A DNA stretch of 6,845 bases from an uncultured Gammaproteobacteria bacterium (GCA_913046125.1 CAJWRL010000047.1:1-6845); one strand, 5' to 3'; shown: positions 1 to 6,368, numbered from the stretch's first letter. Notes: a model not told the origin generated them from the letters alone. Numbers and translations are program-made.

Positions 1-576
1 TTTGGGTTTATGTTTGCACCATTACACCATAAAGCTATGAAAAATGTTGCAGCATCTAGAAAAGAGATTGCACCCAATAAGACCATATTTAACATGCTCG
101 GACCTATTACGAATCCCGCGAATGCACAGATTCAACTTATCGGGGTATTTGATAAAAGCGCAATGCACCTTGTGGCAGACTCACTCATGGAATTAGGAAC
201 ATCCAAGGCGATTATACTAAACTCAAGGGATGGAATGGACGAGGCCAGTATTTATGCTGAAACAGACATCATTGAGATAAAAGATAGTATTAAAACTCAG
301 TACACAATTAATCCTAAAGACTATGGTATAACAGGAAAAGATTTTGATAGTATAAAAACAAGCAGTGAGAAGAGCAGTCTTGATTTTATATTTAGTGTTA
401 TAAATAATGAAGAATCGGACGCAAAAGAAATTTGTGTCTTGAATGCTGCACTATCTGTTATGTTATATAAAGACATAGAACTGAATGATTCTATATCGCA
501 GTGCAGAGAATCCCTGTCTGAATACAAAGTCAGAGATAAATTCAATCAATACATAGATTTCACAAATCAGGTATAA
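1..576 (+). CDS. trpD: Anthranilate phosphoribosyltransferase TrpD, C-terminal part (5' end outside window)
   Basis: TrpD transfers the phosphoribosyl group of PRPP to anthranilate, the second step from chorismate to tryptophan, in the cytoplasm. The frame is open from base 1, so the Met at 10 is internal and the gene starts upstream; 191 codons are visible of a family length near 340. The first residues match the family block GFMFAP-HH-AMKNV, followed by a FNMLGPITNPA segment typical of TrpD. The DGMDEAS stretch near residues 77-83 matches the conserved DG-DE motif, although the residue usually His just before it (VVHxxDG) is Asn here. The C-terminal region (NAALSVMLY...) fits the closing helices. 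The stop is TAA at 574-576, five bases before trpC, consistent with a trp(G)DC operon. Identification is firm; activity cannot be judged from the C-terminal part alone. Confidence 0.95.
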   Translation, partial: FGFMFAPLHHKAMKNVAASRKEIAPNKTIFNMLGPITNPANAQIQLIGVFDKSAMHLVADSLMELGTSKAIILNSRDGMDEASIYAETDIIEIKDSIKTQYTINPKDYGITGKDFDSIKTSSEKSSLDFIFSVINNEESDAKEICVLNAALSVMLYKDIELNDSISQCRESLSEYKVRDKFNQYIDFTNQV

Positions 577-581
577 CTATT

Positions 582-1355
582 ATGTTAGATGAAATCATCA
601 AAAATAAACTCAAAGAGGTATCTCAATTAAAGTCTTCATTTGATATCTCAAAGATTGACGTCAGCGCCCCTAAAAAGCCATTTTATGAAACTCTTTTATT
701 ACGTCAAGGCAATAAAAAAAATTCAATCATAGCTGAAATTAAAAAAAGATCTCCTAGTAAGGGTATACTCGATAGTAGCCTGAATGTATCTGAAAAAGCC
801 ATACAATACGAAGCTGGAGGTGCTAGCTGCCTATCAGTTTTGACAGAAAAAGATTATTTCAATGGATCAATTGATGATCTACTCGTCGCGAAAAAATCGG
901 TTAATTTACCTGTATTGAGAAAAGATTTCATTATTGACCCATTACAAGTATACCAGAGTAAAATGATAGGAGCAGATTGCATTCTTCTTATCGTCTCTGC
1001 CTTATCACACAAACTATTTGAAGAATTATATTCTTTGGCAACATCTTTAAATTTAGATGTCTTAGCCGAGGTGCATGATATTAACGAATTAAACTTTGTT
1101 AAATCTTTGGGGATAAAGTTATTGGGCATCAATAATAGAAATTTGAAGACGTTTGAGGTAGATATTAACACTAGTGTACATCTTTCTAGTTGCATTGCTG
1201 ATGAGGAGACAGTTATAGTTAGTGAAAGCGGTATTCATACACCAGAGGATATATCTAAGTTGAATAAGTCTGGTATTTTTACATTTCTTATTGGCGAACA
1301 TTTGATAAAATCGACCAACGCTTCTAAAGAGATAGGAGAATTCATCAATGCTTGA
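582..1355 (+). CDS. trpC: Indole-3-glycerol phosphate synthase TrpC (monofunctional)
   Basis: TrpC closes the ring of carboxyphenylaminodeoxyribulose phosphate to indole-3-glycerol phosphate in tryptophan synthesis. The 257 residues are a full-length single-domain TIM barrel, not fused to TrpF as in enteric bacteria. Expected active-site elements are all visible by family alignment: AEIKKRSPSKG (Glu52, Lys54), LRKDF (Lys114), AEVH (Glu163), INNRNL (Asn184) and SESGI (Glu214, Ser215). The phosphate-binding end reads IGEHLIKS. The start at 582 is 5 nt after the trpD stop, with an AGG at 569-571 as a modest Shine-Dalgarno. The end has two in-frame stops in a row (TGA 1353-1355, then TAG), and the TGA overlaps the next gene's start region. 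It is probably co-transcribed with trpD and the downstream VOC gene. No oddity in the catalytic set. Confidence 0.97.
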   Translation: MLDEIIKNKLKEVSQLKSSFDISKIDVSAPKKPFYETLLLRQGNKKNSIIAEIKKRSPSKGILDSSLNVSEKAIQYEAGGASCLSVLTEKDYFNGSIDDLLVAKKSVNLPVLRKDFIIDPLQVYQSKMIGADCILLIVSALSHKLFEELYSLATSLNLDVLAEVHDINELNFVKSLGIKLLGINNRNLKTFEVDINTSVHLSSCIADEETVIVSESGIHTPEDISKLNKSGIFTFLIGEHLIKSTNASKEIGEFINA

Positions 1356-1740
1356 TAGCTTAGGCATAAGACACTTGGCCTTAAAAGTGAAAAACTTTGA
1401 GGAGTGTCTTGTATTCTACACTCAAGTGTTAGGTATGAAAGTTGACTGGAAGCCAGATGATCAAAATGTATATTTAACAAATGGTATAGACAACCTGGCT
1501 CTTCATTATGATCAAAACGTATCAGATATAAAAAATGACTCAAGGTTAGATCATTTTGGAATCTTCATTAAAAATAAAGATGATATAGATGTATATTTGA
1601 AGCATATGACAGATAATAATGTCAAAATCCATAAAGATAAAAAGACGCATAGAGACAAATCTGTAAGCTTTTATGTTGAGGATCCTGATGGAAATATTTT
1701 ACAAATTTTATGGCATCCCACTCTAAGCAATGATTCCTGA
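1348..1740 (+). CDS. VOC (vicinal oxygen chelate) / glyoxalase-fold protein, substrate unknown
   Basis: A small 130-residue protein of the VOC superfamily, which includes glyoxalase I, extradiol dioxygenases and fosfomycin-resistance enzymes. Two beta-alpha-beta-beta-beta modules are visible: the first begins IRHLALKVKNFEECLVFY and the second LDHFGIFIKNKDD, ending with the family hallmark FYVEDPDGNILQI. Candidate metal ligands by position are His9, His53, His69 and Gln119; the last position is commonly Glu in active metal enzymes, so chemistry is uncertain. The start is well supported by AGGAGA at 1334-1339, eight bases before the ATG, and overlaps the end of trpC by 8 nt, implying translational coupling in the trp operon. 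It also overlaps the next gene by 11 nt. The substrate cannot be named from sequence; operon position alone does not prove a role in tryptophan metabolism. Confidence 0.88.
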   Translation: MLDSLGIRHLALKVKNFEECLVFYTQVLGMKVDWKPDDQNVYLTNGIDNLALHYDQNVSDIKNDSRLDHFGIFIKNKDDIDVYLKHMTDNNVKIHKDKKTHRDKSVSFYVEDPDGNILQILWHPTLSNDS

Positions 1741-2380
1741 CATATCTAATACTAGTCAATCACTTGTTATCAACGCATATTATGGCTATACATGTAGTGA
1801 AAAAGATAAGATGTTGACTAATAAAAAAATTGAAAATGATTTTAGCGCATCATTTATGATGAATATGATGCAAGATATCTCGAAAACACTAGAGACAAAA
1901 ATCATACATACCTCTAGTCACTCATTTGAACCATCCGGAGTAAGCTTAGCTTCAGTTATAGAATCAAATGAACCTATCTTTGGATCATCAGGAGTCGCTC
2001 ATCTCAGTGAAAGCCATATCAGTTTTCATTCATATTTTGAGAATTCTTTGAATGATATGATTATTTTGAGGTTAGAGTTACACATCTCATCATGTAGTCG
2101 TAAAAGTGTTTATTTTGCTTTGGGTGATATCTCAAAAAATGATAAGTTCGACAATTTTGATGCAATCACACTTGATTTTTTCCATAGAGGGTTAGATTTA
2201 GAATCATATGAAGACGATGGTAATAATATTTTGGACGATTACTTAAAAGAGAAAGTTCACACTTATGACATAGTAGATGATAAAAGAACAAACACTTTTA
2301 TAAACATCAAACTGATTAAGCACAAAAACAAATTACAATCGGAGTTAATGTCAGACTCACTTCATAAGCATTTAATTTAA
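1730..2380 (+). CDS. speD: Divergent S-adenosylmethionine decarboxylase proenzyme (SpeD-like)
   Basis: SpeD enzymes self-cleave at a serine to form a pyruvoyl cofactor and decarboxylate S-adenosylmethionine, giving the aminopropyl donor for spermidine. This 216-residue protein is diverged but alignable to the E. coli-type (longer) class: FEPSGVSLASVIESNEP (66-82) matches the DYEPQGASV...SEEP region, VAHLSESHISFHSY (89-102) matches VAHLDKSHICVHTY at the cleavage site, and ITLDFFHRG (146-154) matches VTIDYRVRG. By alignment the cleavage would be Glu94-Ser95, with His100 and Cys122 as the other key residues; the Ser-His spacing of 5 is as in the family. The usual STCG around the Cys is SSCS here. 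It is shorter than the roughly 264-residue E. coli enzyme, mainly at the C-terminus. The start overlaps the VOC gene by 11 nt without a clear ribosome site, suggesting coupling. It ends tail-to-tail with coq7, a neighbourhood I recall from Pseudomonas. Decarboxylase activity, or a drifted substrate such as an amino acid, is inference. Confidence 0.75.
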   Translation: MIPDISNTSQSLVINAYYGYTCSEKDKMLTNKKIENDFSASFMMNMMQDISKTLETKIIHTSSHSFEPSGVSLASVIESNEPIFGSSGVAHLSESHISFHSYFENSLNDMIILRLELHISSCSRKSVYFALGDISKNDKFDNFDAITLDFFHRGLDLESYEDDGNNILDDYLKEKVHTYDIVDDKRTNTFINIKLIKHKNKLQSELMSDSLHKHLI

Positions 2381-2982
2381 AAATAAAAACTGACCTTTTT
2401 CATTACTCTTGATGAAAGAGACATAAAATTCCTAGTTTGATCGCTAAGCTTAGTCGATCCTAACTCTCTAGCAGTTTCTTTATGTTTAGTCTCATCTTTT
2501 TTTATCTCAAGCAGGATATCTCTACTCTTTTTATCATTTTTAGGCAGTTTGTCTGTGTATTGGTCTAGATGCTTCTCAACCTGCTCTTCAGTTTCAAATA
2601 TAAAGCCTAGTGATTTTTCTTTTGTTAATCTTCCAACATATGCACCTAGCATGAACGATGATGCATACCATAGGACGTTGAAATAACTCGTTCTTCCTGA
2701 CAGCTCACCTATTCTATCGCCGCACATTCCCAGATGGTCTCTTTCCTCACTACACATCTTCAAGATAAGTTCTTTGGTTGAAGTCTCATCAGTAGTGAAT
2801 GCCTGCCCTCTATATAGTGCCTGAGCACAAACCTCTCCCATATGATTGACTCTCATTACTCTTTGAGACTGCTTCTTCTCATCAGCACTGAGCTTTTCAT
2901 CTTTAGAAGATGAGTTAGAGTGGTTTTCAAGCACTTCAAGTGCATAATCTATCTCTTTTAAAAAATTGTCCATATTTAGCAT
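2377..2982 (-). CDS. coq7: Coq7-type diiron demethoxyubiquinone hydroxylase
   Basis: Coq7 is the membrane-associated diiron monooxygenase that hydroxylates 2-polyprenyl-3-methyl-6-methoxy-1,4-benzoquinol, the penultimate step of ubiquinone synthesis, so the organism probably respires with ubiquinone. The 201-residue protein carries the diiron ligand set of the ferritin-like fold: Glu50 in NHMGE, Glu80 and His83 in EERDH, Glu132 in the TEEQVEKHL helix, and Glu164 and His167 in ETKH. The hydrophobic stretch around residues 103-118 fits the interfacial helices. Met1 is preferred over Met4 because GGGGA lies upstream at suitable spacing on the minus strand. The gene converges on speD with a 4-nt overlap and is divergent from rplM. 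Length is slightly below the usual 210-215, with a short polar linker at 22-40. Confidence 0.96.
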   Translation of the reverse strand: MLNMDNFLKEIDYALEVLENHSNSSSKDEKLSADEKKQSQRVMRVNHMGEVCAQALYRGQAFTTDETSTKELILKMCSEERDHLGMCGDRIGELSGRTSYFNVLWYASSFMLGAYVGRLTKEKSLGFIFETEEQVEKHLDQYTDKLPKNDKKSRDILLEIKKDETKHKETARELGSTKLSDQTRNFMSLSSRVMKKVSFYF

Positions 2983-3056
2983 TATGAGGTCCCCAATTGG
3001 CCTAATATTAAATAATTACTTGTATACACCAACTTATATGAGTAAAATCTCTATCC
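2983..3056. promoter_or_regulatory. Divergent coq7 / rplM intergenic region
   Basis: This 74-bp AT-rich gap must hold the promoters for coq7 (leftward) and rplM-rpsI (rightward), as no other gene-free space is nearby. On the minus strand a weak pair, TTGGTG then TAATAT with 16-nt spacing, is possible for coq7. On the plus strand TATA-rich stretches (around 3022-3039) could serve rplM, but no good -35 partner is seen. No Shine-Dalgarno is evident just before the rplM GTG. The assignment rests on gene layout rather than on convincing motifs. Confidence 0.35.
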
Positions 3057-3470
3057 GTGAGTATAAATGATAGCAACAAAAAATGGTATGTAATAGACGC
3101 TACAGACGTTGTTTTGGGTCGTCTGGCGTCCAAAGTTGCGCTTATGCTTAAAGGAAAGCATAAGCCTCAATATCAACCTCATACTGATGAGGGAGACTAC
3201 ATCATCGTCATTAACGCAAAAAAAATCAAAGTTACTGGAAACAAAATGTCCGATAAAATCTATCATAAGCATACCGGGTACATTGGTAATATGAAATCAA
3301 CACCTCTTAATAAAATGCTTGCTAAAAAGCCTGACTTCGTGATCATGAATGCAGTAAAAGGAATGTTACCAAAAAATCCACTTGGTAGATCGATGATCAA
3401 AAAACTTAAAATCTACGAAAATGAAAAGCATAGCCACGGCGCTCAGAAACCAGTTACACTAGAGGTATAA
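3057..3470 (+). CDS. rplM: 50S ribosomal protein L13 (GTG start)
   Basis: L13 is an early-assembly protein of the large ribosomal subunit. The 137 residues align end to end with the bacterial family: WYVIDATDVVLGRLAS, GKHKPQYQPHTDEGDYIIVINA, KVTGNK, YHKHTGYIG and VKGMLPKNPLGR are all recognisable, ending HSHGAQKPVTLEV. The start has to be the GTG at 3057: the same frame has a TGA at 3039-3041, no ATG lies between it and the conserved Trp, and the protein is then only about five residues shorter at the N-terminus than the E. coli protein. No strong ribosome-binding site precedes it. It is the first gene of the standard rplM-rpsI operon, with rpsI 6 nt downstream. Confidence 0.97.
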   Translation: MSINDSNKKWYVIDATDVVLGRLASKVALMLKGKHKPQYQPHTDEGDYIIVINAKKIKVTGNKMSDKIYHKHTGYIGNMKSTPLNKMLAKKPDFVIMNAVKGMLPKNPLGRSMIKKLKIYENEKHSHGAQKPVTLEV

Positions 3471-3476
3471 TCAAAA

Positions 3477-3863
3477 ATGCATAAAACTTACGGGACAGGC
3501 AGAAGAAAGACATCAAGTGCTAGGGTATATCTATATAGTGGGACAGGTGAAATTAAAATAAATTCACAAGACGTTGATGACTTTACAAAATCAGCCACGT
3601 TGTCTGCATATTTGTTAGCACCATTAACCAAAACCCAAATGCAAGATAAGGTAAATCTTAATATTTCTGTTGTTGGTGGCGGTAAAAGTGGCCAAGTTGG
3701 AGCTATTGTTCATGGGCTAACGAGAGCTCTCGTCAAATATCAGAATGATTTATTACCGACTCTAAAGAGAGAAGGTTTCGTCACAAGAGATGATAGAAAA
3801 GTTGAGCGCAAAAAGGTAGGTTTAAGAAAAGCTCGTAAAGCTACACAGTTCTCTAAGCGTTAA
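3477..3863 (+). CDS. rpsI: 30S ribosomal protein S9
   Basis: S9 sits in the head of the small subunit and its C-terminal tail reaches the P-site tRNA. The 128-residue product begins YGTGRRKTSSARVYL, has the central GGGKSGQVGAIVHGLTRAL and ends with the invariant basic tail VERKKVGLRKARKATQFSKR, so it is complete. The segment at residues 33-53, usually resembling SLEQYFGRET, is divergent (DVDDFTKSATLSAYLLAPL). AGAGG at 3461-3465, within the end of rplM, gives a good ribosome-binding site. The gene overlaps rpiA tail-to-tail by 11 nt, leaving no space for a stand-alone terminator. Confidence 0.98.
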   Translation: MHKTYGTGRRKTSSARVYLYSGTGEIKINSQDVDDFTKSATLSAYLLAPLTKTQMQDKVNLNISVVGGGKSGQVGAIVHGLTRALVKYQNDLLPTLKREGFVTRDDRKVERKKVGLRKARKATQFSKR

Positions 3864-4518
3864 GATCTGTTTTATCTATTCCACTATCACTAGCACACAA
3901 AAGTACATTAGCATGATCTAATGCGAATATGCCATTAGTGACCACCCCAGGTATGTTGTTAATGGTTTTCTCTAATTTAATAGGCTCCATAATCTCTAGA
4001 TTATGAATATCTAGGATCAGATTACCATTATCTGTTGAAAAATTTTCTCTAAGAACAGGTCTGCCGCCATGTTTTATAAGTTCAAGAGATACTGAACTTC
4101 TAGAAAGCGGAATGACTTCTATCGGAAGGGGAAACTTACCGAGCATGTCGACTTTTTTAGAATCATCAACTATACAAATGAATTGATTTGAATTGTGCGC
4201 TAAGATTTTCTCTCTAGTTAAAGCTCCACCACCACCTTTTATCATTTGAAGATCTTTGTTGACTTCATCAGCGCCATCAATATATTTTGTAAGTCTACCA
4301 ACATCACGCAACTCAGAAACCTCAAACCCATTTGCTTCAAGAAGTTCTGTAGATTTTACAGAGCTAGAGACCACGTTACGAATTTTATTTTTTACTTTCG
4401 ATAGATTCTCTATGAGAATGTTGACCGTCGATCCAGATCCAATCCCAAGAGACTCACCATTATCGATATAATCTAATACAGCCTCAGCTACTCTTTGTTT
4501 TTTAGTATTTTGGTCCAT
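3853..4518 (-). CDS. rpiA: Ribose-5-phosphate isomerase A
   Basis: RpiA interconverts ribose 5-phosphate and ribulose 5-phosphate in the non-oxidative pentose phosphate pathway, supplying PRPP that TrpD and nucleotide synthesis consume. The 221 residues match the E. coli enzyme (219) throughout: GIGSGST (25-31) at the phosphate loop, DGADE with Asp81 and Asp84, IKGGGGALTREK with Lys94 and Glu103, FPLPIEVIP and GNLILDIHNLEI. The catalytic residues fall at the same numbers as in E. coli. The gene ends inside rpsI by 11 nt and is divergent from ilvA across 47 nt, an arrangement I recall from other gammaproteobacteria. Upstream of the ATG is a run of U in the mRNA rather than a Shine-Dalgarno, so initiation may rely on an unstructured leader. 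Confidence 0.98.
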   Translation of the reverse strand: MDQNTKKQRVAEAVLDYIDNGESLGIGSGSTVNILIENLSKVKNKIRNVVSSSVKSTELLEANGFEVSELRDVGRLTKYIDGADEVNKDLQMIKGGGGALTREKILAHNSNQFICIVDDSKKVDMLGKFPLPIEVIPLSRSSVSLELIKHGGRPVLRENFSTDNGNLILDIHNLEIMEPIKLEKTINNIPGVVTNGIFALDHANVLLCASDSGIDKTDLNA

Positions 4519-4519
4519 T

Positions 4520-4548
4520 TTGAAAAAAAATAATTTTTATAGTATACA
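4520..4548 (+). promoter_or_regulatory. Putative sigma-70 promoter for ilvA
   Basis: TTGAAA at 4520-4525 and TATACA at 4543-4548 are separated by 17 nt, the optimal spacing, with 4-5 of 6 consensus matches each. Transcription would start near 4555, leaving a leader of about 11 nt before the ilvA ATG at 4566, with only a weak GAG as ribosome site. The -10 lies inside the palindrome at 4537-4554. No attenuator-type leader peptide fits in this space. Confidence 0.5.
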
Positions 4549-4554
4549 CTATAA
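4537..4554. promoter_or_regulatory. 18-bp near-perfect palindrome between rpiA and ilvA
   Basis: The sequence TTATAGTATACACTATAA has 7-bp arms (TTATAGT / ACTATAA) around a 4-nt centre, with 16 of 18 positions symmetric. It overlaps the proposed ilvA -10 and, on the minus strand, a TATACT (4546-4541) that could be the rpiA -10. It could be an operator for a dimeric regulator or simply two back-to-back -10 elements; the sequence does not tell which. Confidence 0.4.
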
Positions 4555-4565
4555 GACATAGAGCC

Positions 4566-6341
4566 ATGAGAGATAACTTCATAAAAAATTGTTATAAAAA
4601 AATATTGGCAGCAGATTCTGTATACGATATAGCGATAGTATCACCTACACAATTTGCACCAAAATTATCCTCTAAATTAGGCAATCATTTATTCATTAAA
4701 AGAGAGGACTTACAGCCTGTATTCTCCTTTAAGTTAAGAGGTGCCTATAATAAGATCTCTAAACTTAAAAATATAAAACACATTGTAGCTGCCTCAGCTG
4801 GCAATCATGCACAGGGCGTCGCCATGACTTGTCAAAAACTCAGGCTACAATCTTCAATAGTGATGCCACTAACTACTCCAACAATTAAAGTTAATGCTGT
4901 CAAAAAACTCGGGTCAAAAGTCATATTGTCTGGAGATACATATGATGAGGCATATAATTTCGCTATTAAATATGCCAAAGAGAATAATTATAATTTTGTG
5001 CACCCATATGATGACTTAGAGGTGATTGCTGGTCAGGGAACTATAGCCATAGAGCTAATCAATCAGCTTGAAGAGCACCCTGACTATGTATTCATACCTG
5101 TTGGAGGCGGCGGCTTACTCGCAGGCATGAGTGTCTACCTTAAGACTATCAACCCAAAAATAAAGGTAATAGCTGTTGAGGCTGAAGATTCAGCTTGTTT
5201 CAATTTAGCCTACAAAAATGGAAAACCTACTTCGTTGAAACACGTTGGTATTTTTGCTGACGGCGTAGCAGTGAAAAAAATAGGTTCAAAAACATTTAAG
5301 TTGACTAAAAATATCGTAGACTCATCTATCACAGTCACCACAGATGAGATTTGTTCAGCCATCAAAGAGCTATATGATGAGACTAGAGTCATAGCAGAAC
5401 CCGCAGGAGCATTATCCCTAGCAGGAGCAAGAAAATATATCTTGTCTAATAAAATCAAGAATAAAAATATTGCCACAATTCTATGTGGCGCTAATATGAA
5501 TTTTGATCGATTAAGACATGTATCAGAGCGAGCTGATATAGGTGAGAGTTCAGAAATTATTTTAGGTGTTACTATAGACGAAAAGCCAGGTAGTTTTAAG
5601 AAATTCTGTTCAATAATTGGCAAGAGAGCTATCACAGAGTTTAATTATCGCTATTCAGACAGCAAAGATGCTCAAGTTTTTGTTGGTATTAAAACTACTA
5701 AAGGCATTGATGAAAAAAGAGATATTATCAAGAAACTTAAAGTTAACAACTACAAATGTCATGACATGAGTAATAATGAGATGGCTAAACTACATATTAG
5801 ATATATGGTAGGTGGGATTTGTAAAGAAATAAACGATGAAAGCATAGAAGCTATTGTCAAAAACTGTAGGGAGATAACCGATTTGAATTTAGATTCGACA
5901 CAGATAACCAATGTCGGAGTAACAGCGTTAGCAAAAGCTTACCCACTTCTCGCTTCTTTAATTATAGGAGATTCAGACATAAACGATGATGCACTACCAA
6001 TTATAGCCAATAACTTACCCGATCTCACTTCTTTAAGTATATTAGGTACAGATATAGAAGGCGAAACACTACAAGGAATTGAAAAAAAATGGGGGAAACT
6101 CAAGTCTTTGAATTTAAACTGTACACTTATAACTGATTCAGGACTAAAGTATATATTAAAAAACTGCCCAAACCTCACTTTTTTGAGTATAGAAGAAACA
6201 GATATAACCGATGCTGCACTCGCAGATATAGCGCATCATTGCCCCAAACTCGAGACTTTGAATTTAGAAAGCTGTAATATAACCGATGCAGCACAAGAAC
6301 AACTAAGGGCCGTATTACCATATTGTCGTATCATACGATGA
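4566..6341 (+). CDS. ilvA: Threonine deaminase (IlvA) fused to C-terminal cysteine-containing leucine-rich repeats
   Basis: Residues 1-417 are biosynthetic threonine deaminase, the PLP enzyme that converts threonine to 2-oxobutanoate at the head of isoleucine synthesis. Visible are the PLP lysine in SFKLRGA (Lys56), SAGNHAQG (77-84), the phosphate-binding PVGGGGLLAG (178-187), AVEAEDSAC, AEPAGAL and CGANMNFDRLRHVSER, then the first ACT-like regulatory domain (about 330-405) ending MAKLHIRYMVGG. In the E. coli enzyme (514 aa) a second ACT-like domain follows this point. Here it is absent: residues 418-421 lead straight into LRRs of 25 residues each (422-586), ending CRIIR. The LRR half has no enzyme signature, F-box, signal peptide or membrane segment. 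The frame is unbroken over 591 codons. Short single-ACT IlvA enzymes of about 420 residues exist (B. subtilis type), so the enzyme half could still work, probably with altered isoleucine feedback. Enzyme identity is firm; whether the fusion is real and functional is open. Confidence 0.93.
   Translation: MRDNFIKNCYKKILAADSVYDIAIVSPTQFAPKLSSKLGNHLFIKREDLQPVFSFKLRGAYNKISKLKNIKHIVAASAGNHAQGVAMTCQKLRLQSSIVMPLTTPTIKVNAVKKLGSKVILSGDTYDEAYNFAIKYAKENNYNFVHPYDDLEVIAGQGTIAIELINQLEEHPDYVFIPVGGGGLLAGMSVYLKTINPKIKVIAVEAEDSACFNLAYKNGKPTSLKHVGIFADGVAVKKIGSKTFKLTKNIVDSSITVTTDEICSAIKELYDETRVIAEPAGALSLAGARKYILSNKIKNKNIATILCGANMNFDRLRHVSERADIGESSEIILGVTIDEKPGSFKKFCSIIGKRAITEFNYRYSDSKDAQVFVGIKTTKGIDEKRDIIKKLKVNNYKCHDMSNNEMAKLHIRYMVGGICKEINDESIEAIVKNCREITDLNLDSTQITNVGVTALAKAYPLLASLIIGDSDINDDALPIIANNLPDLTSLSILGTDIEGETLQGIEKKWGKLKSLNLNCTLITDSGLKYILKNCPNLTFLSIEETDITDAALADIAHHCPKLETLNLESCNITDAAQEQLRAVLPYCRIIR
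5829..6323 (+). repeat. 75-nt tandem repeats encoding 25-residue LRRs (six full units plus a partial first)
   Basis: The partial first unit is INDESIEAIVKNCRE (5829-5873), the last 15 positions of a repeat. Six full units follow at 5874, 5949, 6024, 6099, 6174 and 6249, each exactly 75 nt. The consensus is L-x-x-L-x-I/L-x-x-T/C-x-I-T-D-x-A/G-L-x-x-I-A-x-x-C/L-P-x, the cysteine-containing LRR type found in FBXL-like and some bacterial effector proteins. Units at 6024 and 6174 share 27 of their first 33 bases, and those at 6099 and 6249 share 16 of 18, so a two-repeat (150-nt) block seems to have duplicated. Confidence 0.85.
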
Positions 6342-6368
6342 CTCACAAAACCATTTTGAAACAAGACT

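Noticed and set aside
854..1543. Long minus-strand frames opposite trpC and the VOC gene
   Set aside because: They are shadows of well-supported plus-strand genes and show no recognisable protein motif.
3038..3070. Ten-codon ORF MSKISIREYK as a leader peptide gene
   Set aside because: No ribosome-binding site, no regulatory codon pattern and no hairpin; kept only as a side remark to the rplM start.
5210..6178. Minus-strand frames opposite ilvA and the LRR region
   Set aside because: Antisense to clear coding sequence; their apparent regularity only mirrors the LRR repeats.
5829..6323. CRISPR-like or satellite DNA array
   Set aside because: The 75-nt period is contiguous, in frame and explained by 25-residue LRR protein repeats; there are no identical repeats with unique spacers.
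5874..6341. F-box/GALA-type effector
   Set aside because: The repeats resemble FBXL/GALA LRRs, but no F-box motif is present and the N-terminal part is an enzyme, so an effector claim is unsupported.
6339..6359. UGA recoding (UGA as Trp) that would fuse ilvA-LRR to the PBP tail through two in-frame TGA codons
   Set aside because: TGA is the natural stop of trpC (1353-1355) and of the VOC gene (1738-1740), and tryptophan is encoded by TGG in several genes here, so UGA is a normal stop.
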